Shown piece after piece: positions 8,497 to 17,251 of a stretch of DNA of 64,000 nt. Each line of letters opens with the position of its first letter. The stretch's first letter is position 1. Below the pieces are notes generated by a model. That model made no database searches. It was not told the DNA's origin and worked only from the letters and a program-made list of their open reading frames with translations. Origin of the DNA: Oscillospiraceae bacterium. Lineage in GTDB: Bacteria > Bacillota > Clostridia > Oscillospirales > Oscillospiraceae. The stretch spans positions 1 to 64,000 of the forward strand of contig JAFYHU010000080.1 of NCBI GenBank assembly GCA_017538965.1. Reading direction: 5' to 3'. A program made the position numbers and the translations under genes.

Positions 8497-10245
8497 ATGA
8501 AACATTTGCTTTCCGGAAATGAAGCCATTGCCCGCGGCGCGTATGAGGCAGGAGTCAGGGTATGCTCGGCCTATCCGGGTACACCCAGTACCGAGATCTT
8601 TGAAGCGCTGCCGCAGTATCAGGAGGAGCTGTACTGTGAGTGGGCGCCGAACGAAAAGGTTGCGACAGAAGTGGCATACGGGGCGGCAATTGCCGGCGTG
8701 AGGAGTCTGTGTGCCATGAAGCATGTCGGGCTCAACGTTGCTGCGGACCCTGTTTTTACCGCGTCCTATAACGGCGTCAACGGCGGCTTTGTTGTTGTCA
8801 CGGCGGATGACCCCAGCATGCATTCCTCGCAGAACGAGCAGGATAACCGCTATTATGCCAGAGCAGCCAAGATCGCGCTGATCGAACCTTCGGATTCGCA
8901 GGAGTGCAAGGACTTTCTGCGGACAGCCTATGAGATTTCCGAGCGGTTTGACATGCCGGTTCTTTTCCGCACGACCACTCGGGTTTCGCATTCGAAGAGC
9001 CTGGTGGAGTTCAGCGAGCGGATCGATGTTCCGCCGCGACCGTATGTAAAGAACACGCCCAAAAACGACTGTGCACCCGGCTATGCCTATCAGAAACGCC
9101 CGAAGGTTGAGCGGATGCTCAAAGAGCTCGAAGAATACGGCAACAGCTGCCCGCTCAACCGGATTGAAACAGGAGACGGCGAAGTCGGCGTCATTACGGC
9201 ATCCATCGCCTACCAGTATGCCAAAGACGTGTTTCCGGAGGGAACATCGTTCCTGAAACTGGGGCTGACCAATCCGCTGCCGATGAATCTGATCCGTGAC
9301 TTTGCCTCCAGCGTGAAAACTCTGTATGTGGTTGAAGAACTGGAAGGCTTCATGGAAGAGCAGATCCGCGCGGCAGGGATTCCCTGCATCGGCAAGGAGA
9401 AGATCAGCAATATGTATGAGCTGAACCCCCAGCGCCTGCGCCAGATGCTTTTCGGCATCGAACCGGAGACGAAGGAACTGAAGGTGAAAGCGGTATCCCG
9501 ACCGCCTGCCCTCTGCCCCGGATGCCCGCATCGAGGCTTCTTCTACATCATGTCCAAGAGGAAAGACACCGTCATTGCCGGTGACATCGGCTGCTATACC
9601 CTGGGCGGATCGGCGCCTCTGAACGCATTGGACACCTGCATCTGCATGGGCGCCGGCTTCTCAGCGGGTGCCGGCATGGCCAAGGCCTTTGAAGTAACCG
9701 GCCGGAAAAAGAAAGTTTTCGGCGTCGTTGGTGATTCCACCTTCTTCCACAGCGGTATGACCGGCGCGGTGGAAATCATCTACAACAAAGCCAATGTCAT
9801 CCCGGTCGTACTGGACAACCATATCACGGGGATGACCGGACACCAGGATAACCCCGGCAGCGGCTACACCCTGCAGGGAGAAGTAGCCAACGCCGTTGCG
9901 ATCGAAGACGTTCTGCGCGCTTTCGGCTATCAGAAGATCCTGATCGCTGACCCGCAGGATCTCAGCACGATGGAAAAGGCGGTGGACGAGGCAGCCGCTT
10001 CCGATGTGCCGACCGCAATCATCACGCGGCGCCCCTGCCTGCTGATCAAACGCATGAAACACGATATCGGAAAATGCACGGTGGATCCGGAAAAATGCGT
10101 CGGCTGCAAAAGCTGCCTGAAGGTCGGATGCCCGGCAATCATGATCCGCGACAGAAAGGCCTGCATCGACGCCAATCTCTGCGTGGGCTGTACGGTCTGC
10201 GCGCAGGTCTGCACGAAAAAGGCGATTGCCGGAAAGGAGAACTGA
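8497..10245 (+). CDS. iorA: Indolepyruvate:ferredoxin oxidoreductase, alpha subunit
   Basis: Oxidative decarboxylation of aryl pyruvates from aromatic amino acid transamination to aryl-acetyl-CoA, with ferredoxin as electron acceptor. 582 residues. The N-terminal pyrimidine-binding part begins with LSGNEAIARGAYEAG and AYPGTPSTEI. The central thiamine-diphosphate part contains GDIGCYTLG, the GDSTFFHSG metal-binding segment and TGMTGHQDNPGSG. The C terminus has two ferredoxin-type [4Fe-4S] motifs, CVGCKSCLKVGCP and CVGCTVCAQVC. The ATG at 8497 has GAGGAGG upstream. The beta subunit follows after 4 bases. Confidence 0.95.
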   Translation: MKHLLSGNEAIARGAYEAGVRVCSAYPGTPSTEIFEALPQYQEELYCEWAPNEKVATEVAYGAAIAGVRSLCAMKHVGLNVAADPVFTASYNGVNGGFVVVTADDPSMHSSQNEQDNRYYARAAKIALIEPSDSQECKDFLRTAYEISERFDMPVLFRTTTRVSHSKSLVEFSERIDVPPRPYVKNTPKNDCAPGYAYQKRPKVERMLKELEEYGNSCPLNRIETGDGEVGVITASIAYQYAKDVFPEGTSFLKLGLTNPLPMNLIRDFASSVKTLYVVEELEGFMEEQIRAAGIPCIGKEKISNMYELNPQRLRQMLFGIEPETKELKVKAVSRPPALCPGCPHRGFFYIMSKRKDTVIAGDIGCYTLGGSAPLNALDTCICMGAGFSAGAGMAKAFEVTGRKKKVFGVVGDSTFFHSGMTGAVEIIYNKANVIPVVLDNHITGMTGHQDNPGSGYTLQGEVANAVAIEDVLRAFGYQKILIADPQDLSTMEKAVDEAAASDVPTAIITRRPCLLIKRMKHDIGKCTVDPEKCVGCKSCLKVGCPAIMIRDRKACIDANLCVGCTVCAQVCTKKAIAGKEN

Positions 10246-10249
10246 GGCG

Positions 10250-10828
10250 ATGAAGAACACGAAAAGCGCGCTTCTTGTGGGCGTGGGCGGACAGGGTGCA
10301 ATCCTGACCGCCAAGGTGCTGGTCAACGGACTGATGAACGCGGGATACGATGTCAAGATGTCAGAGGTTCACGGAATGAGCCAGCGCGGCGGCAGCGTTT
10401 CGACCCAGGTGCACTGGGGCAAAAAAGTCTATTCTCCCGTAATCGGCAGGGGAGAGGCAGATATCATCGTTGCCTTTGAAAAGATGGAAGCAGTCCGCTA
10501 TGCAGACTTTCTCAAGCCGGACGGGATTGCCGTAATCAATGACTATGAACTCCCGTCCATGACGATCGCAGCAGGACTGTGCGAGTATCCGGAAGGCTGC
10601 CTGGAAGCCATGCAGGAGAACTTTACCTGCCATGTCCTGAATGCAGAAGCGATTGCCGAATCGCTGGGCAGTGCCAAGTGCATGAACATTGTTCTCTTCG
10701 GGAGCATGGTCAAGGCGCTGGGGATGGACGGCATTGACTGGGAAAGCGTGATTTCCGAGACGGTTCCTCCAAAGTTCCGGGAACTGAACCTCAAAGCGTA
10801 CCGTGCCGGATATGCGGCGGTCGATTGA
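10250..10828 (+). CDS. iorB: Indolepyruvate:ferredoxin oxidoreductase, beta subunit
   Basis: 192 residues of the 2-oxoacid:acceptor oxidoreductase gamma-type domain. The motif GVGGQGAILTAKVL near the start and the EVHGMSQRGGSV block around residue 40 are diagnostic for the CoA-side subunit of this enzyme family. It pairs with iorA, 4 bases upstream, to form the heterodimer acting in anaerobic aromatic amino acid breakdown. The ATG at 10250 follows a short GAGG element that lies in the end of iorA. Confidence 0.95.
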   Translation: MKNTKSALLVGVGGQGAILTAKVLVNGLMNAGYDVKMSEVHGMSQRGGSVSTQVHWGKKVYSPVIGRGEADIIVAFEKMEAVRYADFLKPDGIAVINDYELPSMTIAAGLCEYPEGCLEAMQENFTCHVLNAEAIAESLGSAKCMNIVLFGSMVKALGMDGIDWESVISETVPPKFRELNLKAYRAGYAAVD

Positions 10829-10838
10829 TAAGAAACTA

Positions 10839-10867
10839 TTGAAATATCAGCAGATTTCGGCTATACT
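10839..10867 (+). promoter_or_regulatory. Promoter of the cyclic-nucleotide cassette with an overlapping inverted repeat
   Basis: TTGAAA (10839-10844) and TATACT (10862-10867), spacer 17. An 8-bp inverted repeat, TTTCGGCT (10855-10862) and AGCCGAAA (10878-10885), straddles the -10 box and the likely start site, so it could be an operator or a 5' RNA hairpin. The first gene starts 57 bases later. Confidence 0.7.
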
Positions 10868-10924
10868 GATTCACAACAGCCGAAAATATTGTTATTGAAA
10901 ATTATTTGAAATTGGGAGGTCAGT

Positions 10925-11320
10925 ATGGAAACAAAAACATTTCGGAAAGGCGCGATCATCTTCCGTGAAGGTGATCCCGGAGACTGCATGTATGATGTCT
11001 ACATGGGAAGAGTAGGCGTCTACTCCGATTACGGAACAGATGACCAGCGTCTCCTGACGGATTATTATGCAGATCAGTACTTCGGCGAGATGGGACTGCT
11101 GGATCATGCGCCCCGTTCGGCTACGGCGGTTGCTCTGGACAGCGACACCTGCCTCGGCATTGTCACGGAAGAATCCTTCGGAGAATTCTTCGAGAAAAAT
11201 CCGGCCCGTGTCCTGATGGTCATGCAGCAGCTGAGCCAGAATCTTCGCAAGAGGACCAAAGACTATGTGGAAGTCTGCCGTACCATTCATGAGCAGGCGG
11301 CAAAGGAGGAGATCGCATGA
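10925..11320 (+). CDS. Stand-alone cyclic nucleotide-binding domain protein 1
   Basis: 131 residues consisting of one cNMP-binding (CAP-type) domain and a short helix. The phosphate-binding cassette FGEMGLLDHAPRSATA near residue 57 keeps the Glu and Arg that hold the ribose and phosphate of a cyclic nucleotide, so binding competence is likely. There is no DNA-binding helix-turn-helix, unlike Crp/Fnr regulators, so it must act by protein contact. GGGAGG precedes the ATG. It overlaps the next cNMP gene by 4 bases in an operon with a nucleotide cyclase. Confidence 0.85.
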   Translation: METKTFRKGAIIFREGDPGDCMYDVYMGRVGVYSDYGTDDQRLLTDYYADQYFGEMGLLDHAPRSATAVALDSDTCLGIVTEESFGEFFEKNPARVLMVMQQLSQNLRKRTKDYVEVCRTIHEQAAKEEIA

Positions 11321-11853
11321 GCAGCAGAAGCTACAGCAAGAACGAAATCATCTTCCGTCAGAACGATGACGCCTGCGAGATGTTTGACATTCTGGCAGGA
11401 AGCGTCGGCGTCTATGTCGGCTACGGCACCGAGAATGAAACCCAGCTGACGGTCCTGAAACCGGGCAGCTTCCTGGGTGAAATGGGGCTGATTGAGAACT
11501 ACCCCCGCAGCGCAACGGCAGTTGCCATGGAAGACGGAACCCGTCTGCAGGTCATCGACGACAAGGAATTCTCAGAGTACTTCCAGAATCAGCCCGAGCG
11601 TCTGCTGGAAATCATGCGGCAGATCAGCGCCCGTCTGCGCGACCGCACCGAGGATTATAAGGCTGCATGCCTGATTCGGGACGAGATGATCGGTACCAAT
11701 CCGGAAAAACGCAGCAAAACTCTGCGTGAAAAAATCAGCAGCGTTCTGAAGCTCTGGAATGACGAACTGAACGAAACGGATCCCGATCTTCCCTATTCCA
11801 CATTCTTTGCCTTTGACGGGACCTATGTCCCGTACCGCAGCATCCGCCGCTGA
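11317..11853 (+). CDS. Stand-alone cyclic nucleotide-binding domain protein 2
   Basis: 178 residues. The first ~115 form a cNMP-binding domain paralogous to the gene before it, with the intact cassette FLGEMGLIENYPRSATA. A ~60-residue C-terminal tail, partly helical and ending PYRSIRR, is not a recognisable DNA-binding domain. The start overlaps the preceding stop (ATGA). The tandem pair most likely arose by duplication and may form a heteromer. The neighbouring cyclase makes a cNMP receptor role likely; the output is unknown. Confidence 0.83.
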   Translation: MSSRSYSKNEIIFRQNDDACEMFDILAGSVGVYVGYGTENETQLTVLKPGSFLGEMGLIENYPRSATAVAMEDGTRLQVIDDKEFSEYFQNQPERLLEIMRQISARLRDRTEDYKAACLIRDEMIGTNPEKRSKTLREKISSVLKLWNDELNETDPDLPYSTFFAFDGTYVPYRSIRR

Positions 11854-11892
11854 GAAAAGGTCCGGCATCTGCCGGGAAGGAGCTTACCCGAC

Positions 11893-13323
11893 ATGGAACG
11901 GCAGGAGATCATTCAAAGCAGCATCGTCCGAGACCTTGCGGAGGGCATCATGGTCATCGGCTCGGACGGAATCATCGAAACAGTAAACGACGCCGCACTT
12001 CGGATTCTCGAAAGAGAGCGCAGGGACCTGATCGGAAAGACCTTTGCCAAAGCTTTCTTTACCATTGATGAAAACGATGCATTTATCCAGACCGTTCTTG
12101 ACGCCGTCTATCAGAAGGGCAGACAGCAGGAAAGCTATCTGCCCTTTCGCATCGGCGAGACCGTCAAGCAGCTGCGCATTGTCTCATCGTATCTGCATGA
12201 CGGCGAGGAAGTCATCGCCGTCATTCTGGTGATCAGCGACATCACCGAGTTGACTGAGATGCGCGACGCCGTGCGGGCCATGAACACCATACAGAACCTG
12301 AATCGCCAGCTCGAAATGCGTAACCGCGTTCTGCAGGAGACCTTCGGACGCTATCTTTCGGACGAAATCGTCAGTGAAATTCTGGATTCACCCGAGGGAT
12401 GGAAGCTCGGCGGTCAGAAACGCACGCTGACCATCATGATGAGCGACCTGCGCGGCTTTACCGCTATGAGCGAGCGCATGGCACCGCAGGATCTGATCAC
12501 GATGCTGAATCATTATTTCAGCCTGATGTATGAAGAAATCGAACGGTATCACGGAACCCTGATTGAGTTTCAGGGGGACGGCATGCTGATTATCTTCGGC
12601 GCTCCGGCACAGACGGAAACGCATGCTGCGGATTCCGTTGCGGCGGCGCTCGGCATGCAGAGACGCATGAAGGAAGTCAACCGCTGGAACCGTGAGCACG
12701 GATTCGAATCCTTATCCATGGGGATCGGCATCAACACAGACATGGTCATCCTCGGAAACATCGGTTCGGAAAAGCGCACCAAATACGGCGTGCTGGGTTC
12801 TGCGGTGAACCTGACCGGAAGAATCGAAAGCTATACGACAGGCGGGCAGATTCTGATTTCGCCCGGTACGCGGGATGCCATCCGGTCAGATCTTCGGATT
12901 GCGCGTACCATGCAGGTGATGCCCAAAGGCATGGAAAGGGAAATTACGATTTCTCTGGTGACCGGCATCGGGGAACCGTACGGCGTTTATCTGGAAGAAG
13001 ACGCCGATTCAGAGCTGACGGCAATCAAACCGCAGCCGGTTGTTTTTACCGTGCTGGAAGGAAAGCACGCCGGCGGAAAGAAACGGGAAGGACAACTGAC
13101 AGCCGTTTCCGAACAGGAAGCAGTCATGAAGACGGAAGAAGGATTGTCGGTCTATGACAATCTGATGCTGAAGGTCGGAGAAGGTCTGTATGCCAAGGTA
13201 ACCGAAAGCGGACAGGACGGCTGCCGAATCTGCTTTACCTCGCAGCCCCGCGGTTTTCAGGCCTGGCTGAAACAGATCCGGCAGACTACCAATGCCGGGG
13301 CAGAGGGGGAAACAGGCTCGTGA
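11893..13323 (+). CDS. PAS domain-class III nucleotide cyclase
   Basis: 476 residues: a PAS-like sensor (about 8-110), a coiled linker, a class III cyclase domain (about 160-345) and a ~110-residue C-terminal extension. Metal-binding aspartates sit in MMSDLRGFTAMSERM and in FQGDGMLIIFGAP; the transition-state Asn/Arg pair lies in VNLTGRIES. The residue that usually reads the base is Ser (GSAVN) instead of Asp, so adenylate versus guanylate specificity is open. No membrane segment is present, so it is cytoplasmic. It follows two cNMP receptors by 39 bases and its stop overlaps the hydrolase start. Confidence 0.88.
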   Translation: MERQEIIQSSIVRDLAEGIMVIGSDGIIETVNDAALRILERERRDLIGKTFAKAFFTIDENDAFIQTVLDAVYQKGRQQESYLPFRIGETVKQLRIVSSYLHDGEEVIAVILVISDITELTEMRDAVRAMNTIQNLNRQLEMRNRVLQETFGRYLSDEIVSEILDSPEGWKLGGQKRTLTIMMSDLRGFTAMSERMAPQDLITMLNHYFSLMYEEIERYHGTLIEFQGDGMLIIFGAPAQTETHAADSVAAALGMQRRMKEVNRWNREHGFESLSMGIGINTDMVILGNIGSEKRTKYGVLGSAVNLTGRIESYTTGGQILISPGTRDAIRSDLRIARTMQVMPKGMEREITISLVTGIGEPYGVYLEEDADSELTAIKPQPVVFTVLEGKHAGGKKREGQLTAVSEQEAVMKTEEGLSVYDNLMLKVGEGLYAKVTESGQDGCRICFTSQPRGFQAWLKQIRQTTNAGAEGETGS

Positions 13324-14117
13324 AGAAAGATTTTCAGCTGACCGTTCTCGGCGCACGCGGTTCGATGGCCGCCTGCCGGGAAGAGTGCGGCGTCTTCGGC
13401 GGCGATACCTCGTGTTATATGGTCCGGGCAGGAGATGAGACGATTTTTCTGGACGGCGGAAGCGGCATTACCTCAGCGCCGGCGCGCTATCCGAAGCCGC
13501 CGGTCATTCTGCTCAGCCACCTGCATCTGGACCACATCATGGGACTGGGCATGTTTACGGGCTTTTTTGTCCCCGGACAGCAGGCCAGACTGTACGTGCC
13601 CTTCTGCGAGGATGATGAGAGCGCGGCAAACATGATGGCACGGGTTTTCGCGCCGCCGTTCTGGCCGCTGAAGCTCAGCGATCTGGAAGGAAAACCCGAG
13701 ATCCTGGCCATGCCGGAGCGCTTTTCCGTGGGGGACATTCAGATAGAGACCATGGAAGGGAATCATCCGGACCGGACAATGGTCCTGCGACTGACTTTTG
13801 ACGGCCGCAGCATCGTTTATGCTACGGACTATGAGGTGGATGAACCTTCATTTGCAAGAGTGGTCGATTTTGCCGCGGAGGCTGATCTGCTGCTTTATGA
13901 CGCTCAGTTCAGCGAAGAGGAGTATCCCTCAAAACGGGGATTCGGTCATTCGACAGCAATCAAAGGGATCGAACTGATGCATCGCAGCGGAGCAGACCGT
14001 CTTCTTCTGATCCATCATGCGCCTGCCAGCCCGGACAGAACTCTTCTGAAACGGGAAAAGATGCTGAACCGGCGGAATGTTTCCTATGCCCGGGAGGGCG
14101 AGACGATTATCCTCTGA
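13320..14117 (+). CDS. Metallo-beta-lactamase-fold hydrolase of the cyclic-nucleotide cassette
   Basis: 265 residues starting at a GTG that overlaps the cyclase stop. The metal motif SHLHLDHIMG (HxHxDH) lies near residue 62, with further ligands His in EGNHPD, Asp in YATDYE and the late LLIHHAP. The sequence opens with LGARGSMAACREE, typical of a subgroup related to RNase Z and class II cNMP phosphodiesterases. Since it is cotranscribed with a cyclase and two cNMP receptors, a phosphodiesterase role is attractive but unproven. It is followed by a strong terminator. Confidence 0.82.
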   Translation: MKKDFQLTVLGARGSMAACREECGVFGGDTSCYMVRAGDETIFLDGGSGITSAPARYPKPPVILLSHLHLDHIMGLGMFTGFFVPGQQARLYVPFCEDDESAANMMARVFAPPFWPLKLSDLEGKPEILAMPERFSVGDIQIETMEGNHPDRTMVLRLTFDGRSIVYATDYEVDEPSFARVVDFAAEADLLLYDAQFSEEEYPSKRGFGHSTAIKGIELMHRSGADRLLLIHHAPASPDRTLLKREKMLNRRNVSYAREGETIIL

Positions 14118-14130
14118 AACAGAACAAGAC

Positions 14131-14158
14131 AAAAAGTCCGCCGTCAGGCGGACTTTTT
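14131..14158 (+). terminator. Terminator of the cyclic-nucleotide operon
   Basis: AAAAAGTCCGCC/GGCGGACTTTTT hairpin with a 4-base loop. Confidence 0.92.
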
Positions 14159-14160
14159 CG

Positions 14161-14189
14161 TTGACGAAAATACCGGACTATTGTATAAT
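14161..14189 (+). promoter_or_regulatory. Promoter of the xpaC-telA cluster
   Basis: TTGACG (14161-14166), 17-base spacer, TATAAT (14184-14189). It starts right behind the preceding terminator and lies 31 bases before the first ATG. Confidence 0.85.
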
Positions 14190-14220
14190 TATTTGATCAT
14201 GATGACAAAGGGGATTCAAC

Positions 14221-14988
14221 ATGAACAGACGCGGAAGACGGCCCCGCGCGGGGTCCATATACAGCTTCATCATCACCTGGCTGATTCTTTCCATGTTCAA
14301 TCCGATGTACGAGCTGTCCGGTATCCTTCTCGGACTGTTCGGCGGGCTTTTTGTGGCTTTTCTGTTCGGACGGGCTTTGGGGCTGCGAGAGGCGAAGAAA
14401 GAAAAGGAAGAAGCCAGGAGAACCGAGAGAAAGACCGTAGATACCACCGTTCGCAAGATCGGAGAACAACCGGAAGAGAAAGCGGTGGAAAAGAAAAGCT
14501 ACGGCCCTCAGGTCGATCCGATTGTCGAAGAGGGGAACAAGGCACTCAGCGAGATGGGGCGGCTGTACCTGTCGATCAAGGATCCGGAAATCCGGTCAAA
14601 GATCAACGAAATCATGCGTATCACCGACAAGATTGTTCAGGATGCCATCGCCGATCCCACGGATATCCCGAAGATCAAGAAGTTCATGAACTATTACCTG
14701 CCGACGACGATCAAACTGCTGAACGCCTATGACAGAATGGGCTCGCAGGGGATTGACGGCGAGAACATCGACCGCAGCATGAAGAGCATCAACGAGATGC
14801 TGGACGCAGCGATTGTTGCCTATAAAAAGCAGCTCGATTCGCTGTTTGCCAACCAGGCGCTTGATATCGAGACCGATATCGCCGTCATGAACAGCATGCT
14901 GGACCGCGAAGGTCTGAGCGACAAGAAGGACTTTGTCATCCGCGAGGAACCGCAGGCGCAGGTAAGCGCCGGCGGCTCAGTGAGATGA
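14221..14988 (+). CDS. XpaC-like membrane-anchored protein
   Basis: 255 residues. Residues 12-50 contain two closely spaced hydrophobic segments, followed by a charged Lys/Glu coiled region and a helical C-terminal domain with SIKDPEIRSKINEIM and a YYLPTTIKLLNAY motif typical of the 5-bromo-4-chloroindolyl phosphate hydrolysis (XpaC) family. The biochemical role of that family is unclear; in Firmicutes it is regularly next to telA, as here (43 bases). The two probably work together at the membrane. Confidence 0.8.
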   Translation: MNRRGRRPRAGSIYSFIITWLILSMFNPMYELSGILLGLFGGLFVAFLFGRALGLREAKKEKEEARRTERKTVDTTVRKIGEQPEEKAVEKKSYGPQVDPIVEEGNKALSEMGRLYLSIKDPEIRSKINEIMRITDKIVQDAIADPTDIPKIKKFMNYYLPTTIKLLNAYDRMGSQGIDGENIDRSMKSINEMLDAAIVAYKKQLDSLFANQALDIETDIAVMNSMLDREGLSDKKDFVIREEPQAQVSAGGSVR

Positions 14989-15031
14989 GTTAATAATATA
15001 GAGATATTGAAGCAGAAAGGACAGACGAAAA

Positions 15032-16183
15032 ATGGACGAGAATACGAGCTATGTTCCCAAACTGACCCTGGAGCCGAACGCTCCGACTCAGGCTGCCGTA
15101 CAGGAGGCCCCGAAAGAGGAGAAGAAAGAAGAGGTCAAAACCGAAAGGCTGGATATCTCTTCCCTGACGCCCGGCGAACAGGCGGCCGTCAAAGAATTTG
15201 CCTCGCAGATTGACGTGCTGAATACCGAACAGGTCATGAACTACGGCGTCAACGCGCAGAAGAATATCTCGGAGTTCTCCGATGCCGCGCTGAATAGCGT
15301 GCGCACGAAAGACCTGGGCGAAGTCGGCGACAAACTGAGTGATCTTGTCGTCGAACTGAAGGGCCTGAACTTCAGCCAGGAAGAGAAGAAAGGCCTGAAG
15401 GGTATCTTCAAGAAGTCCGTCAACAACATCGCCGCAATGAAGGCCCAGTATGACAAAGCCGAAGTCAATGTCGACAAGATCGTTGAGTCGCTCGAGAATC
15501 ACGAAGTTACGCTGATGAAGGACATCACCCTGATGGACAAGATGTACGAGCGCAACGAAGAGTACATGAAGGAACTGACCATGTACATCATTGCCGGCAA
15601 ACTGCGCATCGAGCAGCTGCGCAATGAGGAACTGCCCAAGTATAAGGCCAAGGCGGAAGCTTCCGGCCTGCCCGAGGATGCGCAGGCGGCCAATGACTTT
15701 GCCAACATGATCGGCCGATTTGAAAAGAAAATCCATGATCTCGAGCTGACCCGTACCATCTCGGTACAGATGTCGCCGCAGATCCGCATGGTGCAGAACA
15801 ACGACACGCTGATGATGGAAAAGATCCGCAGTTCCATCAAAAACACCATTCCGCTGTGGAAGAATCAGATGGTGCTGGCACTGAGCCTGTATCACTCCGA
15901 TCAGGCGATGAAAGCCCAGCGCGAGGTGACCAACATGACAAACGAACTGCTTGAGGCGAACGCCAAAGCGCTGCATCAGGGAAGCGTCGAAGTCGCAAAA
16001 GAGTCAGAGCGCGGCATTGTCGACCTTGAGACTCTGAAGAAGACCAATGAAGAGCTGATTGCCGCTCTGGACGAGGTGCGCAAGATCCAGGATGACGGAC
16101 GGACCCGCCGTGCCGCAGCCGAGGAAGAGCTTGCCCGCATCGAGAACGAACTGAAGCGCAAGCTTCTGGATATGCAGGGATAA
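15032..16183 (+). CDS. telA: TelA/toxic anion resistance family protein
   Basis: 383 residues, almost wholly helical with long coiled-coil segments, matching the TelA family (PF05816 type). Characteristic blocks are LEKHEVTLMKDI-like (SLENHEVTLMKDITLMDKMY), the TISVQMSPQIRMVQ segment and the IKNTIPLWKNQM motif before the C-terminal helices. Named for tellurite resistance on plasmids, chromosomal copies are mostly linked to envelope stress, and the mechanism is not known. AAAGGA precedes the ATG. The next gene follows after 6 bases. Confidence 0.88.
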   Translation: MDENTSYVPKLTLEPNAPTQAAVQEAPKEEKKEEVKTERLDISSLTPGEQAAVKEFASQIDVLNTEQVMNYGVNAQKNISEFSDAALNSVRTKDLGEVGDKLSDLVVELKGLNFSQEEKKGLKGIFKKSVNNIAAMKAQYDKAEVNVDKIVESLENHEVTLMKDITLMDKMYERNEEYMKELTMYIIAGKLRIEQLRNEELPKYKAKAEASGLPEDAQAANDFANMIGRFEKKIHDLELTRTISVQMSPQIRMVQNNDTLMMEKIRSSIKNTIPLWKNQMVLALSLYHSDQAMKAQREVTNMTNELLEANAKALHQGSVEVAKESERGIVDLETLKKTNEELIAALDEVRKIQDDGRTRRAAAEEELARIENELKRKLLDMQG

Positions 16184-16189
16184 CAAAGA

Positions 16190-16744
16190 ATGAAAAAAGT
16201 GTTGAGCAATCCGACCGTGGCGATGATTCTGGCCGTCGTTGTCGTGTTGGGTACGATGCTGCTTTCCACGAAGATCGAATTCGGAAAGAAATGCGATCAG
16301 ACGGCAGAAGGCTTCTATACCCGTACAGACGGCGAAGTCCCGATTGCCGACCGCCTGAGAGAATTCTGCGGGGCGGCGGAGACGATGGTGCTGCTGGGGC
16401 AGCGCTATGAGGTCAGCGGAACGGATGAGGCCTACGAGAAGGCGGAAACGGTGCTGAATCTGCTGCGGCAGAAGAGCACGGACACGGAAGCGCTTTTCTC
16501 GGTTTACAGCGAGCTGCTGTCGGACACGTTTGCGATCGAGTCGGCGCTGACACGGCTGGAGCTCAGCGAAGAGGACCGGATTGTCTATTCTTCGGCGCAG
16601 CATGAAGCGGCCGAAGCCAAGGCCGCTATGGATGCTTCGTCCTACAACGTCGAAGTTCGTGCCTTTTTGAACCGGTATCGGCATTTCCCGACAACTCTGC
16701 TGGCCGCACTTACGGGCGTCAAAATGCCGCAGCTGTTTGCCTGA
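16190..16744 (+). CDS. Single-pass membrane protein of the telA cluster, function unknown
   Basis: 184 residues. Residues 8-28 form one membrane segment near the N terminus; the rest is predicted helical and faces one side of the membrane. A short repeat-like pattern of Glu/Ala-rich helices and a C-terminal NRYRHFPTTLLAALTG motif are visible; the latter recalls LemA-type proteins, which end similarly, but the rest does not match well. It is 6 bases from telA and so is part of that operon. Confidence 0.65.
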   Translation: MKKVLSNPTVAMILAVVVVLGTMLLSTKIEFGKKCDQTAEGFYTRTDGEVPIADRLREFCGAAETMVLLGQRYEVSGTDEAYEKAETVLNLLRQKSTDTEALFSVYSELLSDTFAIESALTRLELSEEDRIVYSSAQHEAAEAKAAMDASSYNVEVRAFLNRYRHFPTTLLAALTGVKMPQLFA

Positions 16745-16767
16745 AGAGGCGAAAGGGGAAAAGTATC

Positions 16768-17238
16768 ATGGGAATTGCAGAAGGAAGAGCCTATTTTCGT
16801 GAACTCGGTCTGGAAGACCGGGTGCAGGAGTTTTCCGTCTCATCGGCAACCGTTGATCTGGCGGCTGCCGCGCTGGGTGTCGAAGGAGCAAGGATTGCCA
16901 AGACGCTGTCCTTCAAAAACGGCGACGGCTGCATGCTGATCCTGGCTGCAGGAGATGCACGGATCGACAACCACAAGTTTAAGGAGAAATTTCATTTCAA
17001 GGCCAAGATGCTCTCGGCGGATGAGGTGACGGAAATGGTAGGGCATCCGGTCGGCGGTGTCTGCCCCTTCGGAATCAAAGACGGCATCCCGGTCTACCTG
17101 GATGAGAGTCTGAAACGGTTTGTGACCGTCTTTCCCGCCGTCGGAAGCGGCAACAGCGCCATCGAGCTGAATCTGGACGAGCTGTTCCGGTATTCCCGGG
17201 CACTGGAATGGATTGACGTGTGCAAGCTTCCGGAGTGA
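16768..17238 (+). CDS. YbaK/EbsC-type aminoacyl-tRNA deacylase
   Basis: 156 residues of the YbaK/ProX editing family. The conserved Lys is in ARIAKTLSF near residue 47, and the GHPVGGVCPFGI block near 96 lines the active pocket. The family hydrolyses mischarged tRNAs such as Cys-tRNAPro or Ala-tRNAPro in the cytoplasm. Which mischarged tRNA this one clears cannot be read from sequence. It is 23 bases after the membrane protein gene and 13 bases before aroQ. Confidence 0.88.
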   Translation: MGIAEGRAYFRELGLEDRVQEFSVSSATVDLAAAALGVEGARIAKTLSFKNGDGCMLILAAGDARIDNHKFKEKFHFKAKMLSADEVTEMVGHPVGGVCPFGIKDGIPVYLDESLKRFVTVFPAVGSGNSAIELNLDELFRYSRALEWIDVCKLPE

Positions 17239-17251
17239 GTCAGCAGGCAGT

